The notes below the pieces were generated by a model that did no database searches, had not been told where the DNA came from, and saw only the letters and a program-made list of their open reading frames with translations. A stretch of 64,000 nucleotides of DNA, taken from contig BPHB01000003.1 in assembly GCA_026003335.1 (NCBI GenBank), positions 62,001 to 126,000 of the forward strand, read 5' to 3'. The position numbers were made by a program, and so were the translations under genes. This DNA comes from Chitinophagales bacterium. Its GTDB lineage: Bacteria > Bacteroidota > Bacteroidia > Chitinophagales > CAIOSU01. The number at the start of each line of letters is the position of its first letter. The stretch's first letter is position 1. Positions 26,560 through 35,672 of the stretch are shown here, piece by piece.

Positions 26560-27381
26560 CTACCAGTATATAGGCTCAGACCCCAGGTAGCGCTCAATAA
26601 GCGGGTGATAATAGTCGTAAAGTTCTGATAAGTTGAGTGGTCTGTGAGGTGGGGTATAGAGGTCAAACTGGTTGAAATAGCGTACCCACTGCTTGTAAAT
26701 TTTATCTTTCATATTTTCCAGATGACCATAGGCCCCACCGGAATGCCAGGGGTAAAAAGAGTGATAGCGGATGGAAACCATCGCTATTTCAGGTAGGCGG
26801 TTGCCCGGGTGGTTTTTCAGCACCTGATACAAATACTCGTCATGGCCCCAGGTCAGTTGCAGGTTTTCCAGGCCGCATTGGGGTTCATACATGCCTGTTT
26901 CTGTATTGTAGCGCGGGTCCTGCATATCCGGATTCAGGACATTGAACTCCGGAAAGATACACGTATCTGGGAGGCGACATCCTACTACGAACACCTCCCC
27001 GACAATGCCCCATTGTGCGTTCACGCTGGTGCCGTCTTCATCGCATCCCCAGAGGTACATTACTTTACCCAGGTCATGGATGAGGGCCACCACCTGCATC
27101 CAATCGGGCTGACCCGATAGTCTGGCGCCTTCGGCTGACTGCAGCATGTGCTGTAAGTTGGTGAGTTGCAGTTCAGGGTCTGTGGCGTCTACAAGCGTGT
27201 GTAAACTTTCCAGGGCCTCACGGATGGTCATGGGCCTGCTGAAAGTGAGATACTTCTTTTTCATGCGGGTTACATAGTCTACTGTCTGATTGCTGCGCAT
27301 TTTGCGATAATGCGCACGGATGGCCGGGTTTTGTTGTGCCCTATACATTACTTCCTCCCGCCATACTGATGATATGCCCAT
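26560..27381 (-). CDS. myo-inositol oxygenase
   Basis: 273 residues, near the length of animal MIOX (about 285). The di-iron ligands of the family can be placed: His78 (NLQHMLQSAEG), His102-Asp103 (ALIHDLGK), His180 (LTWGHDEYLY), His207 (IRYHSFYPWH) and Asp240 (FNQFDLY). The enzyme splits myo-inositol with O2 to D-glucuronate in the cytoplasm. No inositol or glucuronate catabolic gene is adjacent; neighbours are a GT4 gene (convergent) and the transhydrogenase operon (upstream, same strand). The family is mainly eukaryotic with scattered bacterial members, so horizontal transfer is possible but not shown. Confidence 0.92.
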   Translation of the reverse strand: MGISSVWREEVMYRAQQNPAIRAHYRKMRSNQTVDYVTRMKKKYLTFSRPMTIREALESLHTLVDATDPELQLTNLQHMLQSAEGARLSGQPDWMQVVALIHDLGKVMYLWGCDEDGTSVNAQWGIVGEVFVVGCRLPDTCIFPEFNVLNPDMQDPRYNTETGMYEPQCGLENLQLTWGHDEYLYQVLKNHPGNRLPEIAMVSIRYHSFYPWHSGGAYGHLENMKDKIYKQWVRYFNQFDLYTPPHRPLNLSELYDYYHPLIERYLGSEPIYW

Positions 27382-27481
27382 CTGTTGAAATTTTTTTTAA
27401 AATAGGCAAAGGGTACCGCCAGGGGAATGACCTAAATCACCCTGCAGATTTTTTTCTTCTTACTTTCTATAGCGGCTTTCT

Positions 27482-28882
27482 TCAGGAGAGGTTCTTCACC
27501 TCAGCAACGAGATTCTGGAGAGAGCTTTTGGCGTCACCGAAGAGCATCCGGGTTTTGGGATGAAAGAAGAGCTCGTTTTCAATGCCGGCATAGCCCTTAC
27601 CCATGCTGCGTTTGAGAACGATGATATTCTTAGCCTCCCACACTTCCAGCACAGGCATTCCGTATATGGGGCTTGACGGATCATTTTTGGCAGCCGGATT
27701 CACCACATCATTGGCACCGATAACCAGCACTACATCTGTTGATTTAAATTGCGGATTGGCATCTTCCATTTCCAGCAGCTTGGGATAGGGTACGTCTGCT
27801 TCAGCCAGCAGCACATTCATGTGTCCGGGCATTCTGCCGGCTACCGGATGAATAGCATAAAAAACCTCCACGTTTTTTTCTTCCAGCAGCTTGTCCAGTT
27901 CATGGCATACATGCTGTGCCTGTGCTACAGCCAGACCGTAGCCCGGCACAACGGCCACTTTCTGTGCGTAGCTGAGAAGTATAGCTGCATCACTGACCGA
28001 TATTTCTTTTATTGTACCATGAGAACCCTGTTTATCTCCGGCTGTATTGCCACCAAAAGAGCCGATAATTACATTCATCAGAGAGCGGTTCATGGCTTTG
28101 CACATCAACACCGTAAGAATCGTACCGGCTGAACCAACCAGAATGCCCCCTGTCAGCATGGCCTGATTGCTGTAAAGAAACCCTCCGAAGGCTGCTGCCA
28201 TACCGGTGAAGGAGTTGAGCAGAGATATTACCACGGGCATGTCAGCTCCGCCAATGGGCATAACAAACAACACCCCATAAATGAGCGAAACTCCCAGAAT
28301 AATGTAGAGAAAAACCGGAGAGGGGGGCTGCTGCAGTATGAATGTCACCCCGAGCACTGCGAGAGCGCCCAGTAGAATAAGATTGATAATCTGGTTGAAA
28401 GGCAATCCTTTGTCACCGATTTTTTCTTCCAGCTTGCCATAGGCAATCATGCTGCCGGAGAAAGAAACACTTCCGATAATCAGCCCCAGAATCATTACGG
28501 TAGCAAGTCCCGGAGAGGGGGTAGTGCCCTGGTGTAGGACGTGGTTAAACTCTACAAAGGAAATCACGGCAGCGCAGGCGCCCCCCATACCGTTAAAGAA
28601 GGAAACCATCTGGGGCATGGCAGTCATCTTTACTTTTTTTGCCATCAGATAGCCGATGATTGTTCCGGCTATCATACCTCCGAAAATCCAGACATAGTTA
28701 CCCAGCTTCTGATTGTTGGCATCTTCATAAAGGAAGATGGTGGCAAAAATGGCAAGAAACATTCCTGCCGCAGCAATCGCGTTCCCCCTGCGGGCGGATT
28801 CGGGATTGCTGAGCATCTTAAGTCCTAAAATAAATGTGATGGATGCCAGGAGGTAACTCAGTTCCAACAAGGGGGCCGACAT
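27482..28882 (-). CDS. pntB: NAD(P) transhydrogenase subunit beta
   Basis: 466 residues. The N-terminal half has about eight to nine membrane helices (start LELSYLLASITFILGLKML), the rest of the proton channel (domain II). The C-terminal domain III binds NADP(H): VVPGYGLAVAQAQH, HPVAGRMPGHMNVLLAEA, VLVIGANDVVNPAA and the late KRSMGKGYAG. Together with the two PntA proteins it couples proton entry to hydride transfer from NADH to NADP+. It lies 111 bases after pntAb on the same strand, last gene of pntAa-pntAb-pntB. Confidence 0.95.
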   Translation of the reverse strand: MSAPLLELSYLLASITFILGLKMLSNPESARRGNAIAAAGMFLAIFATIFLYEDANNQKLGNYVWIFGGMIAGTIIGYLMAKKVKMTAMPQMVSFFNGMGGACAAVISFVEFNHVLHQGTTPSPGLATVMILGLIIGSVSFSGSMIAYGKLEEKIGDKGLPFNQIINLILLGALAVLGVTFILQQPPSPVFLYIILGVSLIYGVLFVMPIGGADMPVVISLLNSFTGMAAAFGGFLYSNQAMLTGGILVGSAGTILTVLMCKAMNRSLMNVIIGSFGGNTAGDKQGSHGTIKEISVSDAAILLSYAQKVAVVPGYGLAVAQAQHVCHELDKLLEEKNVEVFYAIHPVAGRMPGHMNVLLAEADVPYPKLLEMEDANPQFKSTDVVLVIGANDVVNPAAKNDPSSPIYGMPVLEVWEAKNIIVLKRSMGKGYAGIENELFFHPKTRMLFGDAKSSLQNLVAEVKNLS

Positions 28883-28993
28883 AATACTTTCAATCTGTTA
28901 GTGAGATAATATATTGATACACACTAAACCACAGCGCGCGGACATATAACAACAGGTCCCCTTTTTTGCAATAAATCTATCGTGCATGGGTGT

Positions 28994-29311
28994 TTACTTT
29001 TTCTTTTCTTTCTTTTTAAACATTTCCAGCATGCGGTCAGTGACTACAAAGCCTCCAACCACATTGAGTGTACCCAGAATAACGGCAAGAAAACCCAGTA
29101 TCAATGCGGTGTAATTTTCAGGCTCAGCCTGCCCCATGACGATGATGGCGCCTATGATGACTACTCCGTGAATGGCATTCGCTCCGGACATGAGCGGAGT
29201 ATGCAGAATTGCCGGAACGTTGGAGATGACCTCAACCCCCAGAAAGACAGAAAGTATGATGATGAAGATAAATTCGCGGTGCTGATAAAAAAGCTCCAGT
29301 AGCTGCTCCAT
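28994..29311 (-). CDS. pntAb: NAD(P) transhydrogenase subunit alpha part 2 (membrane segment)
   Basis: 105 residues with three membrane helices (FIFIIILSVFLGVEVI, HGVVIIGAIIVMG, ALILGFLAVILGTLNVVGG) and the conserved PAILHTPLMSGANAIHG. In E. coli this part is the C-terminal end of a single PntA; in many other bacteria, as here, it is a separate small gene. It starts 3 bases after the stop of pntAa. The end is Lys-rich (MFKKKEKKK). Confidence 0.93.
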   Translation of the reverse strand: MEQLLELFYQHREFIFIIILSVFLGVEVISNVPAILHTPLMSGANAIHGVVIIGAIIVMGQAEPENYTALILGFLAVILGTLNVVGGFVVTDRMLEMFKKKEKKK

Positions 29312-29314
29312 GGG

Positions 29315-30448
29315 TTAAACTTTCTCCAGATAATTTTTTTTCACGCGCTCACTGATGAGTTCACCAGCATGGGTAACACACGTATCGCGTATGATGTCAT
29401 CGTCAAAATGCAGGTGCAGCTTACCTTCTTTATCAATTATCAGTTTCAGGAAGTTCAGCACATTTTTGCCAAACATTTTGCTGGCGTCTGTGGGCATGGT
29501 AGCCGGCAGATTGGAGTTGCCTATTATAGTAACTCCATGACGAACGATGGTTTGATTGTTTTCGGTAAGCTCGCAGTTGCCACCGGAGGAAGCAGCCAGG
29601 TCCACAATCACCGAACCCGGCATCATGGCGGCAACGGTTTCTTGGGTGACCAGCAGGGGGGCCTTTTTGCCGGGTATCTGAGCTGTACAAATAATCACGT
29701 TGGCCTTAAGTGCATGTGCATGAATAAGCTGCTTTTGTTTCTGTTTGAATTCTTCGGTTTGTTCTACGGCATACCCTCCTGCGGAGGCATCATCGCGTGC
29801 GCCTTCTACTTTAATAAACTTTGCTCCGAGGCTTTTTACTTCCTCTTCAGCAGCTGCGCGGACATCAAAGGCTTCTACCACAGCCCCCAGCTTGCGGGAA
29901 GTGGCAATAGCCTGCAGACCGGCCACTCCGGCTCCGAGCACCAGCACCTTGGATGGTGGAATGCTTCCGGCTGCGGTCATGAACATGGGGAAAAAGCGCG
30001 GAGCATGGTAAGCTGCAGTAATCACTGCTTTGTAGCCGGCAACAGTTGCCATGGATGACAAAATATCCATGGCCTGCGCCCGTGTGGTGCGCGGAATCAT
30101 ATCCAGGCTGAAGGAAGTAATCTTTTTGGCCAGAAACTTATCTACCAGCGGGCGGTTGACCAGTGGCTGAAAAATGCTGATCCACACCTGCCCTTCACGC
30201 AGTGCCTCTATATCATCTGGCTGAGGCGGATGAATGCCTATCACGACATCAGATTCCCGGAGCAGGACACTACGGGCAACTGTTTTTGCACCGGCCTGCG
30301 TGTAGCTCTCATCATCCGCAAATGCCGCTGCACCGGCCTGCTGTTCGGTAAGCACCTGCACCTGCATTTTCACCAGCGTCTGTACAGCCTCCGGTAATAG
30401 AGCAACACGCTGCTCTCCGGCCGACTCCTTTAGTATGCCTATCGTCAT
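29315..30448 (-). CDS. pntAa: NAD(P) transhydrogenase subunit alpha part 1 (NAD-binding)
   Basis: 377 residues homologous to alanine dehydrogenase and to PntA domain I. The Rossmann motif is VLVLGAGVAGLQAIATSRKL with EAFDVR, where the Asp selects NAD over NADP. The mobile-loop region and the RTTRAQAMDILSSMATVAGYKAV stretch (near residue 120-145) are as in the family. First gene of the pnt operon and divergent from acs, with 88-110 bases between them. A -7-type box lies 10 bases upstream of its ATG. Confidence 0.95.
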   Translation of the reverse strand: MTIGILKESAGEQRVALLPEAVQTLVKMQVQVLTEQQAGAAAFADDESYTQAGAKTVARSVLLRESDVVIGIHPPQPDDIEALREGQVWISIFQPLVNRPLVDKFLAKKITSFSLDMIPRTTRAQAMDILSSMATVAGYKAVITAAYHAPRFFPMFMTAAGSIPPSKVLVLGAGVAGLQAIATSRKLGAVVEAFDVRAAAEEEVKSLGAKFIKVEGARDDASAGGYAVEQTEEFKQKQKQLIHAHALKANVIICTAQIPGKKAPLLVTQETVAAMMPGSVIVDLAASSGGNCELTENNQTIVRHGVTIIGNSNLPATMPTDASKMFGKNVLNFLKLIIDKEGKLHLHFDDDIIRDTCVTHAGELISERVKKNYLEKV

Positions 30449-30458
30449 AATTCGTGGG

Positions 30459-30466
30459 CAAAACTA
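30459..30466 (-). promoter_or_regulatory. -7 box TAGTTTTG before pntAa
   Basis: On the minus strand TAGTTTTG matches the Bacteroidota -7 consensus TAnnTTTG and ends 10 bases before the pntAa ATG. A TTTG at the correct -33 spacing was not found, so only half of the promoter is supported. The leader would be very short. Confidence 0.4.
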
Positions 30467-30504
30467 TAAAAATATGGTAAACACTTTCTGTTTTTTACCA
30501 ACGG

Positions 30505-30535
30505 TTTGACTTTATTCTTCAATTCATTATGTTTG
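30505..30535 (+). promoter_or_regulatory. consensus Bacteroidota promoter of acs
   Basis: TTTG at 30505-30508, exactly 19 bases, then TATGTTTG at 30528-30535: a perfect TTTG-N19-TAnnTTTG promoter for the Bacteroidota primary sigma factor. Transcription should begin about 30540-30543, which lies beyond the first in-frame ATG (30537). It therefore decides the acs start in favour of 30558 or a later ATG. Confidence 0.8.
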
Positions 30536-30557
30536 AATGAAACAAAAACTCTTTTTT

Positions 30558-32456
30558 ATGAAACGCATAAAATCCATGGACGACTATCAACAGCAGTATG
30601 CGGCAAGCGTACGCGATCCGGAAGGATTCTGGGCTGCTGTGGCCGGGGATTTTGTATGGCGAAAAAAGTGGAATAAAGTGCTGGAATGGGATTTCACTAC
30701 GCCTGAAGTGAAATGGTTTATTGATGCAAAACTGAATATTACGGAGAATTGCCTGGACCGCCACCTGCCGGCTCGGGGAGATAAAGTGGCTATACTGTGG
30801 GAGCCGAATAATCCCGAAGAGGAATGTGTGCGCCTCACCTATCGTGCATTGCATGAACGGGTATGCAGGATGGCAGATATGCTCAGGAGAAACGGCATAC
30901 GAAAGGGCGACCGGGTTTGTATCTATTTGCCTATGGTGCCGGAACTGGCAATTGCTGTTTTGGCCTGTGCCCGTATTGGTGCCATTCATTCGGTAGTGTT
31001 TGCCGGCTTTTCGGCACGCTCCCTCAGCGACCGTATTGAAGATGCTGCTGCCGTGATGGTGCTTACCGCTGACGGGGGGTATCGCGGTGCTAAAACCATT
31101 GGACTCAAAGAAATTGTTGACGAAGCGCTAAAAACCTGCACTACGGTTAAAAAAGTGATTGTTCTGAGGCGCACCGGCCAGCAAGTGGATATGCAAGCCG
31201 GGCGTGATGTGTGGTGGCATGATGAATGGGAAAAGGCTTCACCTGCCGCTGAACCTGAAGTAATGGATGCCGAAGATACTTTATTCATTTTATACACTTC
31301 CGGGTCAACAGGGAAGCCCAAGGGCATTCAGCACACCTGTGCGGGCTATATGGTGTACACCGCATATAGCTTTTTGAATGTATTCCAGTACGAAGAAGAC
31401 GACTTGTACTGGTGTACGGCAGACATTGGCTGGATTACCGGTCACTCCTATATCATCTATGGACCTTTGTTGGCAGGGGCTACTACAGTAATGTTTGAAG
31501 GTATTCCAACCTGGCCTGATGCGGGGCGTTTCTGGCAGATTGTGGAGAAGCATAAAATACACATCATTTATACGGCTCCTACCGCTATTCGCTCCCTGAT
31601 GGCTTACGGCACCAAATATGTTACCCGCTACGACCTGAGTTCGCTGAAGGTGTTGGGTACTGTAGGGGAGCCCATCAATGAAGAAGCCTGGGAATGGTAT
31701 CACAAATATGTAGGAGGAGGGAGGTGTCCCATTGTGGACACGTGGTGGCAAACCGAAACCGGGGGCATATTGATTTCCCCGCTGGCGGGCATCACTCCTC
31801 TGAAACCGTGTTATGCTACCTTACCTCTGCCCGGAGTGCAGCCTTGCCTGGTAGATGAAAAAGGGAATGAACTGGAAGGTAAGGCGGAGGGTAGACTGTG
31901 CATTCGGTTTCCCTGGCCTTCCATGGCACGCAGCATCTGGGGCAATCATCAGCGCTTCTATGATACTTACTTTTCTTCTTTTAAAGGCAAATATTTTACC
32001 GGTGACGGGTGCAGGCGCGATGCAGACGGCTATTACCGCATTACCGGAAGAGTTGATGACATCATAATTGTTTCAGGACATAATCTGGGTACGGCTGAAA
32101 TTGAAAATGCCATGGATGAACATCCCGCAGTGCTGGAAACGGCTATCGTGGGATATCCTCACCCCATCAAAGGCAATGGTATCTATGCTTTTGTTATTCC
32201 GGCTCAGGAAATCAAAGACCCCGATAAGCTCAAAGAAGAGCTGCGCGAATATGTATCCAAAACCATCGGGCCCATAGCTAAACCGGATAAAATACAGTTC
32301 GTGAAAGGTTTGCCCAAAACCCGCTCCGGAAAAATCATGCGCAGAATATTGCGTAAAGTGGCCGAAGGCAACATCACTGACCTGGGCGACACCTCAACGC
32401 TGTTAGACCCCACGGTGGTTGACGAAATAAAAGCCGGCATGACAACTGCCGGATAA
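30558..32456 (+). CDS. acs: acetyl-CoA synthetase (AMP-forming)
   Basis: 632 residues from the ATG at 30558 (MKRIKSMDDYQQQY), chosen because the promoter's expected start point lies after the ATG at 30537. ANL-superfamily motifs: P-loop LYTSGSTGKPKGIQHT, VDTWWQTETGG for acetate/AMP binding, DIIIVSGHNLGTAEIENAM and the hinge before it (GRVDD), and the C-terminal PKTRSGKIMRRILR with the Lys that is acetylated in other Acs proteins. It activates acetate to acetyl-CoA through acetyl-AMP. Monocistronic, divergent from the pnt operon. Family length is about 650. Confidence 0.95.
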   Translation: MKRIKSMDDYQQQYAASVRDPEGFWAAVAGDFVWRKKWNKVLEWDFTTPEVKWFIDAKLNITENCLDRHLPARGDKVAILWEPNNPEEECVRLTYRALHERVCRMADMLRRNGIRKGDRVCIYLPMVPELAIAVLACARIGAIHSVVFAGFSARSLSDRIEDAAAVMVLTADGGYRGAKTIGLKEIVDEALKTCTTVKKVIVLRRTGQQVDMQAGRDVWWHDEWEKASPAAEPEVMDAEDTLFILYTSGSTGKPKGIQHTCAGYMVYTAYSFLNVFQYEEDDLYWCTADIGWITGHSYIIYGPLLAGATTVMFEGIPTWPDAGRFWQIVEKHKIHIIYTAPTAIRSLMAYGTKYVTRYDLSSLKVLGTVGEPINEEAWEWYHKYVGGGRCPIVDTWWQTETGGILISPLAGITPLKPCYATLPLPGVQPCLVDEKGNELEGKAEGRLCIRFPWPSMARSIWGNHQRFYDTYFSSFKGKYFTGDGCRRDADGYYRITGRVDDIIIVSGHNLGTAEIENAMDEHPAVLETAIVGYPHPIKGNGIYAFVIPAQEIKDPDKLKEELREYVSKTIGPIAKPDKIQFVKGLPKTRSGKIMRRILRKVAEGNITDLGDTSTLLDPTVVDEIKAGMTTAG

Positions 32457-32515
32457 ACCATGCAGACGGAATACCGGTGCAACAGGTCATACCCCATCAT
32501 CAAACTGCAGCTCTC

Positions 32516-33451
32516 TCATTTCTGGCTGAGGAAAATTTTCTGCACATGCGTTTCTCCTCCCACAGCAAACGTCAGCAAATACAATCCCGATGAAAGCGGA
32601 GGCAGCACCGTTTGTATTTGATGCAGTCCGTTTGCTGCCTGGGGGGTTTGCTGTTGCCACATCTGCCTTCCCATCCGGTCAATAAGAGTAAGGGTAAGCG
32701 CACTGGCAGTTTGCAGGTGGAAACGTATATGCAGATGGTTTGCCTCAAGGGTTACCTGCAAACTTTCAGGCATTGTACGCTCAATGCTCGTGTGCAGACC
32801 AAAGTCACCAATCGGAAAAATTGCCATATCAATATTCAGTCCCCAGGAAGTGATCGTAGTGCCGTCATTAAAGGGGTGCCAGTTGCCGAGGCTATCCCTT
32901 TCCCAGGCCAGCTGTTTTCCTGAATAGCAGCCGTCTTTGGTTGAAAGCAGTCCAACATAATTACCTCCGGAGACACCACTTACATCCAGCGCGACAAAAA
33001 AAGTATCGGGCAGCAAAACAGGAGATGGTAAAGGAAGTACTGTCAGCCGGTTGGATGTATCAATGGCTGTTGCAGGAAAGCTATCAGTAATGGCAAGCAG
33101 TGTGCCGGGGGCACCGGTGAGCATGTCGGCAGCAAACACCATTCCCCGGATAACCGCAAAAGAATCCGTGAGTATTTTTTCTCCAAACCAGTAGGCAATG
33201 GCTGTCAGGGTAGCCGGATTATATGCTGTGGCATATTTCTGCGCTTTAACAGGCAGGTTCAGGTCGCTGTTGCCGCAAATAAAGCCTGCGAATTGCGACT
33301 GGGGCGTATAGACATACGTAACCAGATCAGGTACTTCACCGACAGGCTGAATGTTTTTTCTCGCACAGGTATCGGCAAAGGAAGCCGGGCGTAGCGTATC
33401 GGCAGCATGCGTTATCATAGGCAATATCAGGCACAATATGAGAATATGCAT
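32516..33451 (-). CDS. secreted protein with T9SS sorting domain
   Basis: 311 residues. A signal peptide (MHILILCLILPMITHAA) is followed by a beta-rich domain I do not recognise and a C-terminal segment of about 80 residues with LTLTLIDRMGRQMWQQ, then PLSSGLYLLTFAVGGE and QKIF, the pattern of a type A T9SS sorting domain. It should be exported by Sec, carried over the outer membrane and trimmed or anchored. No catalytic motif is visible. Divergent from the methyltransferase gene, convergent with acs. Confidence 0.8.
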   Translation of the reverse strand: MHILILCLILPMITHAADTLRPASFADTCARKNIQPVGEVPDLVTYVYTPQSQFAGFICGNSDLNLPVKAQKYATAYNPATLTAIAYWFGEKILTDSFAVIRGMVFAADMLTGAPGTLLAITDSFPATAIDTSNRLTVLPLPSPVLLPDTFFVALDVSGVSGGNYVGLLSTKDGCYSGKQLAWERDSLGNWHPFNDGTTITSWGLNIDMAIFPIGDFGLHTSIERTMPESLQVTLEANHLHIRFHLQTASALTLTLIDRMGRQMWQQQTPQAANGLHQIQTVLPPLSSGLYLLTFAVGGETHVQKIFLSQK

Positions 33452-33565
33452 GATTAATGGATTTCAGGATGAAGTTAATTTTTATTTTGAGGCGGACATA
33501 CCGTGGAGTAGTTCACTGATTTCAGTAACGAGCATCAAAAGCCGGGTAAAATTAATTTTAACCGC

Positions 33566-34360
33566 ATGAAAATCATTGGCGAACATCTTCGTCTGGCTGC
33601 TGATTATCTCGGATACAGGCTTACTGCCAAAACCCGCTATGGCATACATTCTCCCTTTATTTTTTCGCTGATGAATGAGGTGTTTTATGACAAGCAGAAA
33701 TATCCGGCTTTTGAACAGATAGATCGGCTCCGGGAGCGGTTGCTCAAGGACACCACGGTGTTGCCCACAAAGGAAGCGGGAGCGCATTCAAAAACATTAT
33801 CCGCACAGCGAACGGTGCAAGATATCACGCGCATTACTGCAGTGCCTCCGAAGTATGGGCAGCTGCTTTTTCGGCTGGTTAAATACTTTAAGCCGCATGC
33901 CATACTGGAATTGGGAACGGGTCCTGGAATAAGCACTCTCTACATGGCTATGGCTGCACCGCAGGCAACATGTATTACCCTGGAAGGAGATCCCATGCTG
34001 GCGGAGCTGGCACGGAAAAATTTTGCCGATTTCAATTTGCCGGGTCTCACCGTCAGAGAAGGTCTTTTGCAGGAAACCCTTCCGGAGGCCCTGCACATGC
34101 TGAATAAGGTTCAATTTGTGTTCATTGATGCAGACCATCGTAAAGAAAGCCTCCTTGCAAACCTGAAGCAGTGCCTTCCATTTCTTGATACGGTAAGCGT
34201 GGTGGTGCTGGATGACATAAACTGGTCGGTTGACATGAAAGAGGCATGGAAAGAAATAATATCCCTGCCGGAGGTGATTATCTCCATAGATATTTTCAGA
34301 ATGGGCATTTTATGTTTCAGGCCCGGTATACCCAAACAGCATTTCAAAATTCTTTACTGA
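33566..34360 (+). CDS. class I SAM-dependent methyltransferase
   Basis: 264 residues. The SAM-binding glycine loop is ILELGTGPGISTLYMAMA (near residue 112), with an acidic residue in CITLEGDP ending strand 2 and FVFIDADHRKES marking the motif of O-methyltransferase-like enzymes (Methyltransf_24 type). VVLDDINWSVDMKEAW continues this pattern. The N-terminal part (RLAADYLGYRLTAKTRYG) is typical of a Bacteroidota-specific subgroup. Substrate unknown. The stop is one base from the stop of the convergent permease gene. Confidence 0.8.
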   Translation: MKIIGEHLRLAADYLGYRLTAKTRYGIHSPFIFSLMNEVFYDKQKYPAFEQIDRLRERLLKDTTVLPTKEAGAHSKTLSAQRTVQDITRITAVPPKYGQLLFRLVKYFKPHAILELGTGPGISTLYMAMAAPQATCITLEGDPMLAELARKNFADFNLPGLTVREGLLQETLPEALHMLNKVQFVFIDADHRKESLLANLKQCLPFLDTVSVVVLDDINWSVDMKEAWKEIISLPEVIISIDIFRMGILCFRPGIPKQHFKILY

Positions 34361-34361
34361 A

Positions 34362-35582
34362 TTAGTTGAAACGAATGGCCTTGACCGGGCTGACGGAGCC
34401 TGCAAAAAGAGAAGGTGCAATCAGTGCAAGCAGACAAATGACGAAGGTTCCGGCATTAATCCCGATTATGGTCAACCAGTTGATATCAACCGGAGCAACC
34501 GACACATAGTAGGAAGCTTCCGGCAAACGCACTACCTGAAAATATTTCTGAATAAAACACAAGGCGAGTCCGATAGAATTACCTGCCAGCAAACCGATAC
34601 CAAGAATATAAGCGGCTTTATAGAGGAAAATTTTCTGTATCATGAGGTTATCGGCACCCATGGTTTTTAGAATGCCGATCATATTGGTGCGCTCCAGAAT
34701 GAGAATAAGCAGGCACGTGATCATATTAATAACCGCCACCACAACCATGAGAATCAGAATAATCAGTTCGTTCATATTTTGCAGTTCCAGCCAGTCAAAG
34801 ATGTTAGGATAAATTTCGCGTATAGTTTGCGCTGTGAGGTCGGGACCTAATACGTTGTAATAGATGTAATCCGCGGAGGCATCCATTTTTCCGGGGTCGT
34901 GCAAATACACTTCAAAACCACTGACCAGATCTTCGCTCCAGTCGTTGAGCTTCTGAATCTGTCGGATGTCAACCAGAGCATAATATTTATCATACTCTTC
35001 AAGCCCGGAGTTGTATATTCCGCTAATGACAAAGCGTCTCAGGCGAGGCGGGGTTTGGATAAAATATACATGCACGACATCACCGGTATCCAGATTCAGG
35101 CGGGAGGCTGTCTGAGAAGAAATAAGAATATTGCGTGACATGGCCGAATCCGCGGTGCTGAAAATTGTGCCGCGCACGAGGTATTTTTTGAAAAAATCCC
35201 ATTCAAAATCATTGCCTACGCCCTTTAAAATGATGCCCTCAATCTGGTTTTCGGTTTTTATGATACCGGCTTTGTTGGCAAAAACCTGAATGTGCCGAAC
35301 ATTGTCAAGGGTATCAATCCAGTCATAAAACGGCTGATGTCTGGTAATTGGATTTTCTTCAAACGATTGTCCGAAGCCATATCGGGTAATATGAATATGC
35401 CCCCAGAACCCATATACTTTTGTACTGATTTCTTTCTGAAAACCGCTTACAAGTGCTGTGGCTATCAGCATCACGGCCAGGCTGATGGCAACGGCAGCTA
35501 CCGCTATAGAAATGATAAAGCGTGAAAACGATCCGGGTGCGTTAAAAAGTAGTTTTCCGGCAATAAAGCGTTCGGCATACAT
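34362..35582 (-). CDS. LolC/LolE-type ABC transporter permease
   Basis: 406 residues from the ATG at 35582; a TTG four codons earlier is possible. One N-terminal helix (FIISIAVAAVAISLAVMLIATALVSGF), a large periplasmic domain, then three helices (IILILMVVVAVINMITCLLIL; AYILGIGLLAGNSIGLALCF; INAGTFVICLLALIAPSLFAG) are the FtsX/MacB-PCD plan of LolC/E. LERTNMIGILKTMGADNLMI is the coupling-helix region that contacts the ATPase. It likely extracts lipoproteins from the inner membrane with a LolD such as the one at 22604-23299. Divergent from the NamZ-like gene. Confidence 0.85.
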   Translation of the reverse strand: MYAERFIAGKLLFNAPGSFSRFIISIAVAAVAISLAVMLIATALVSGFQKEISTKVYGFWGHIHITRYGFGQSFEENPITRHQPFYDWIDTLDNVRHIQVFANKAGIIKTENQIEGIILKGVGNDFEWDFFKKYLVRGTIFSTADSAMSRNILISSQTASRLNLDTGDVVHVYFIQTPPRLRRFVISGIYNSGLEEYDKYYALVDIRQIQKLNDWSEDLVSGFEVYLHDPGKMDASADYIYYNVLGPDLTAQTIREIYPNIFDWLELQNMNELIILILMVVVAVINMITCLLILILERTNMIGILKTMGADNLMIQKIFLYKAAYILGIGLLAGNSIGLALCFIQKYFQVVRLPEASYYVSVAPVDINWLTIIGINAGTFVICLLALIAPSLFAGSVSPVKAIRFN

Positions 35583-35672
35583 GTTGAAGGCCAAAAATCG
35601 GTTAAATGTTGCTTATGCAGGTAGCTTTTTAACAGCCAGTGTTTAGTTTCGCTGATTAAGATAGAGAAAGAA

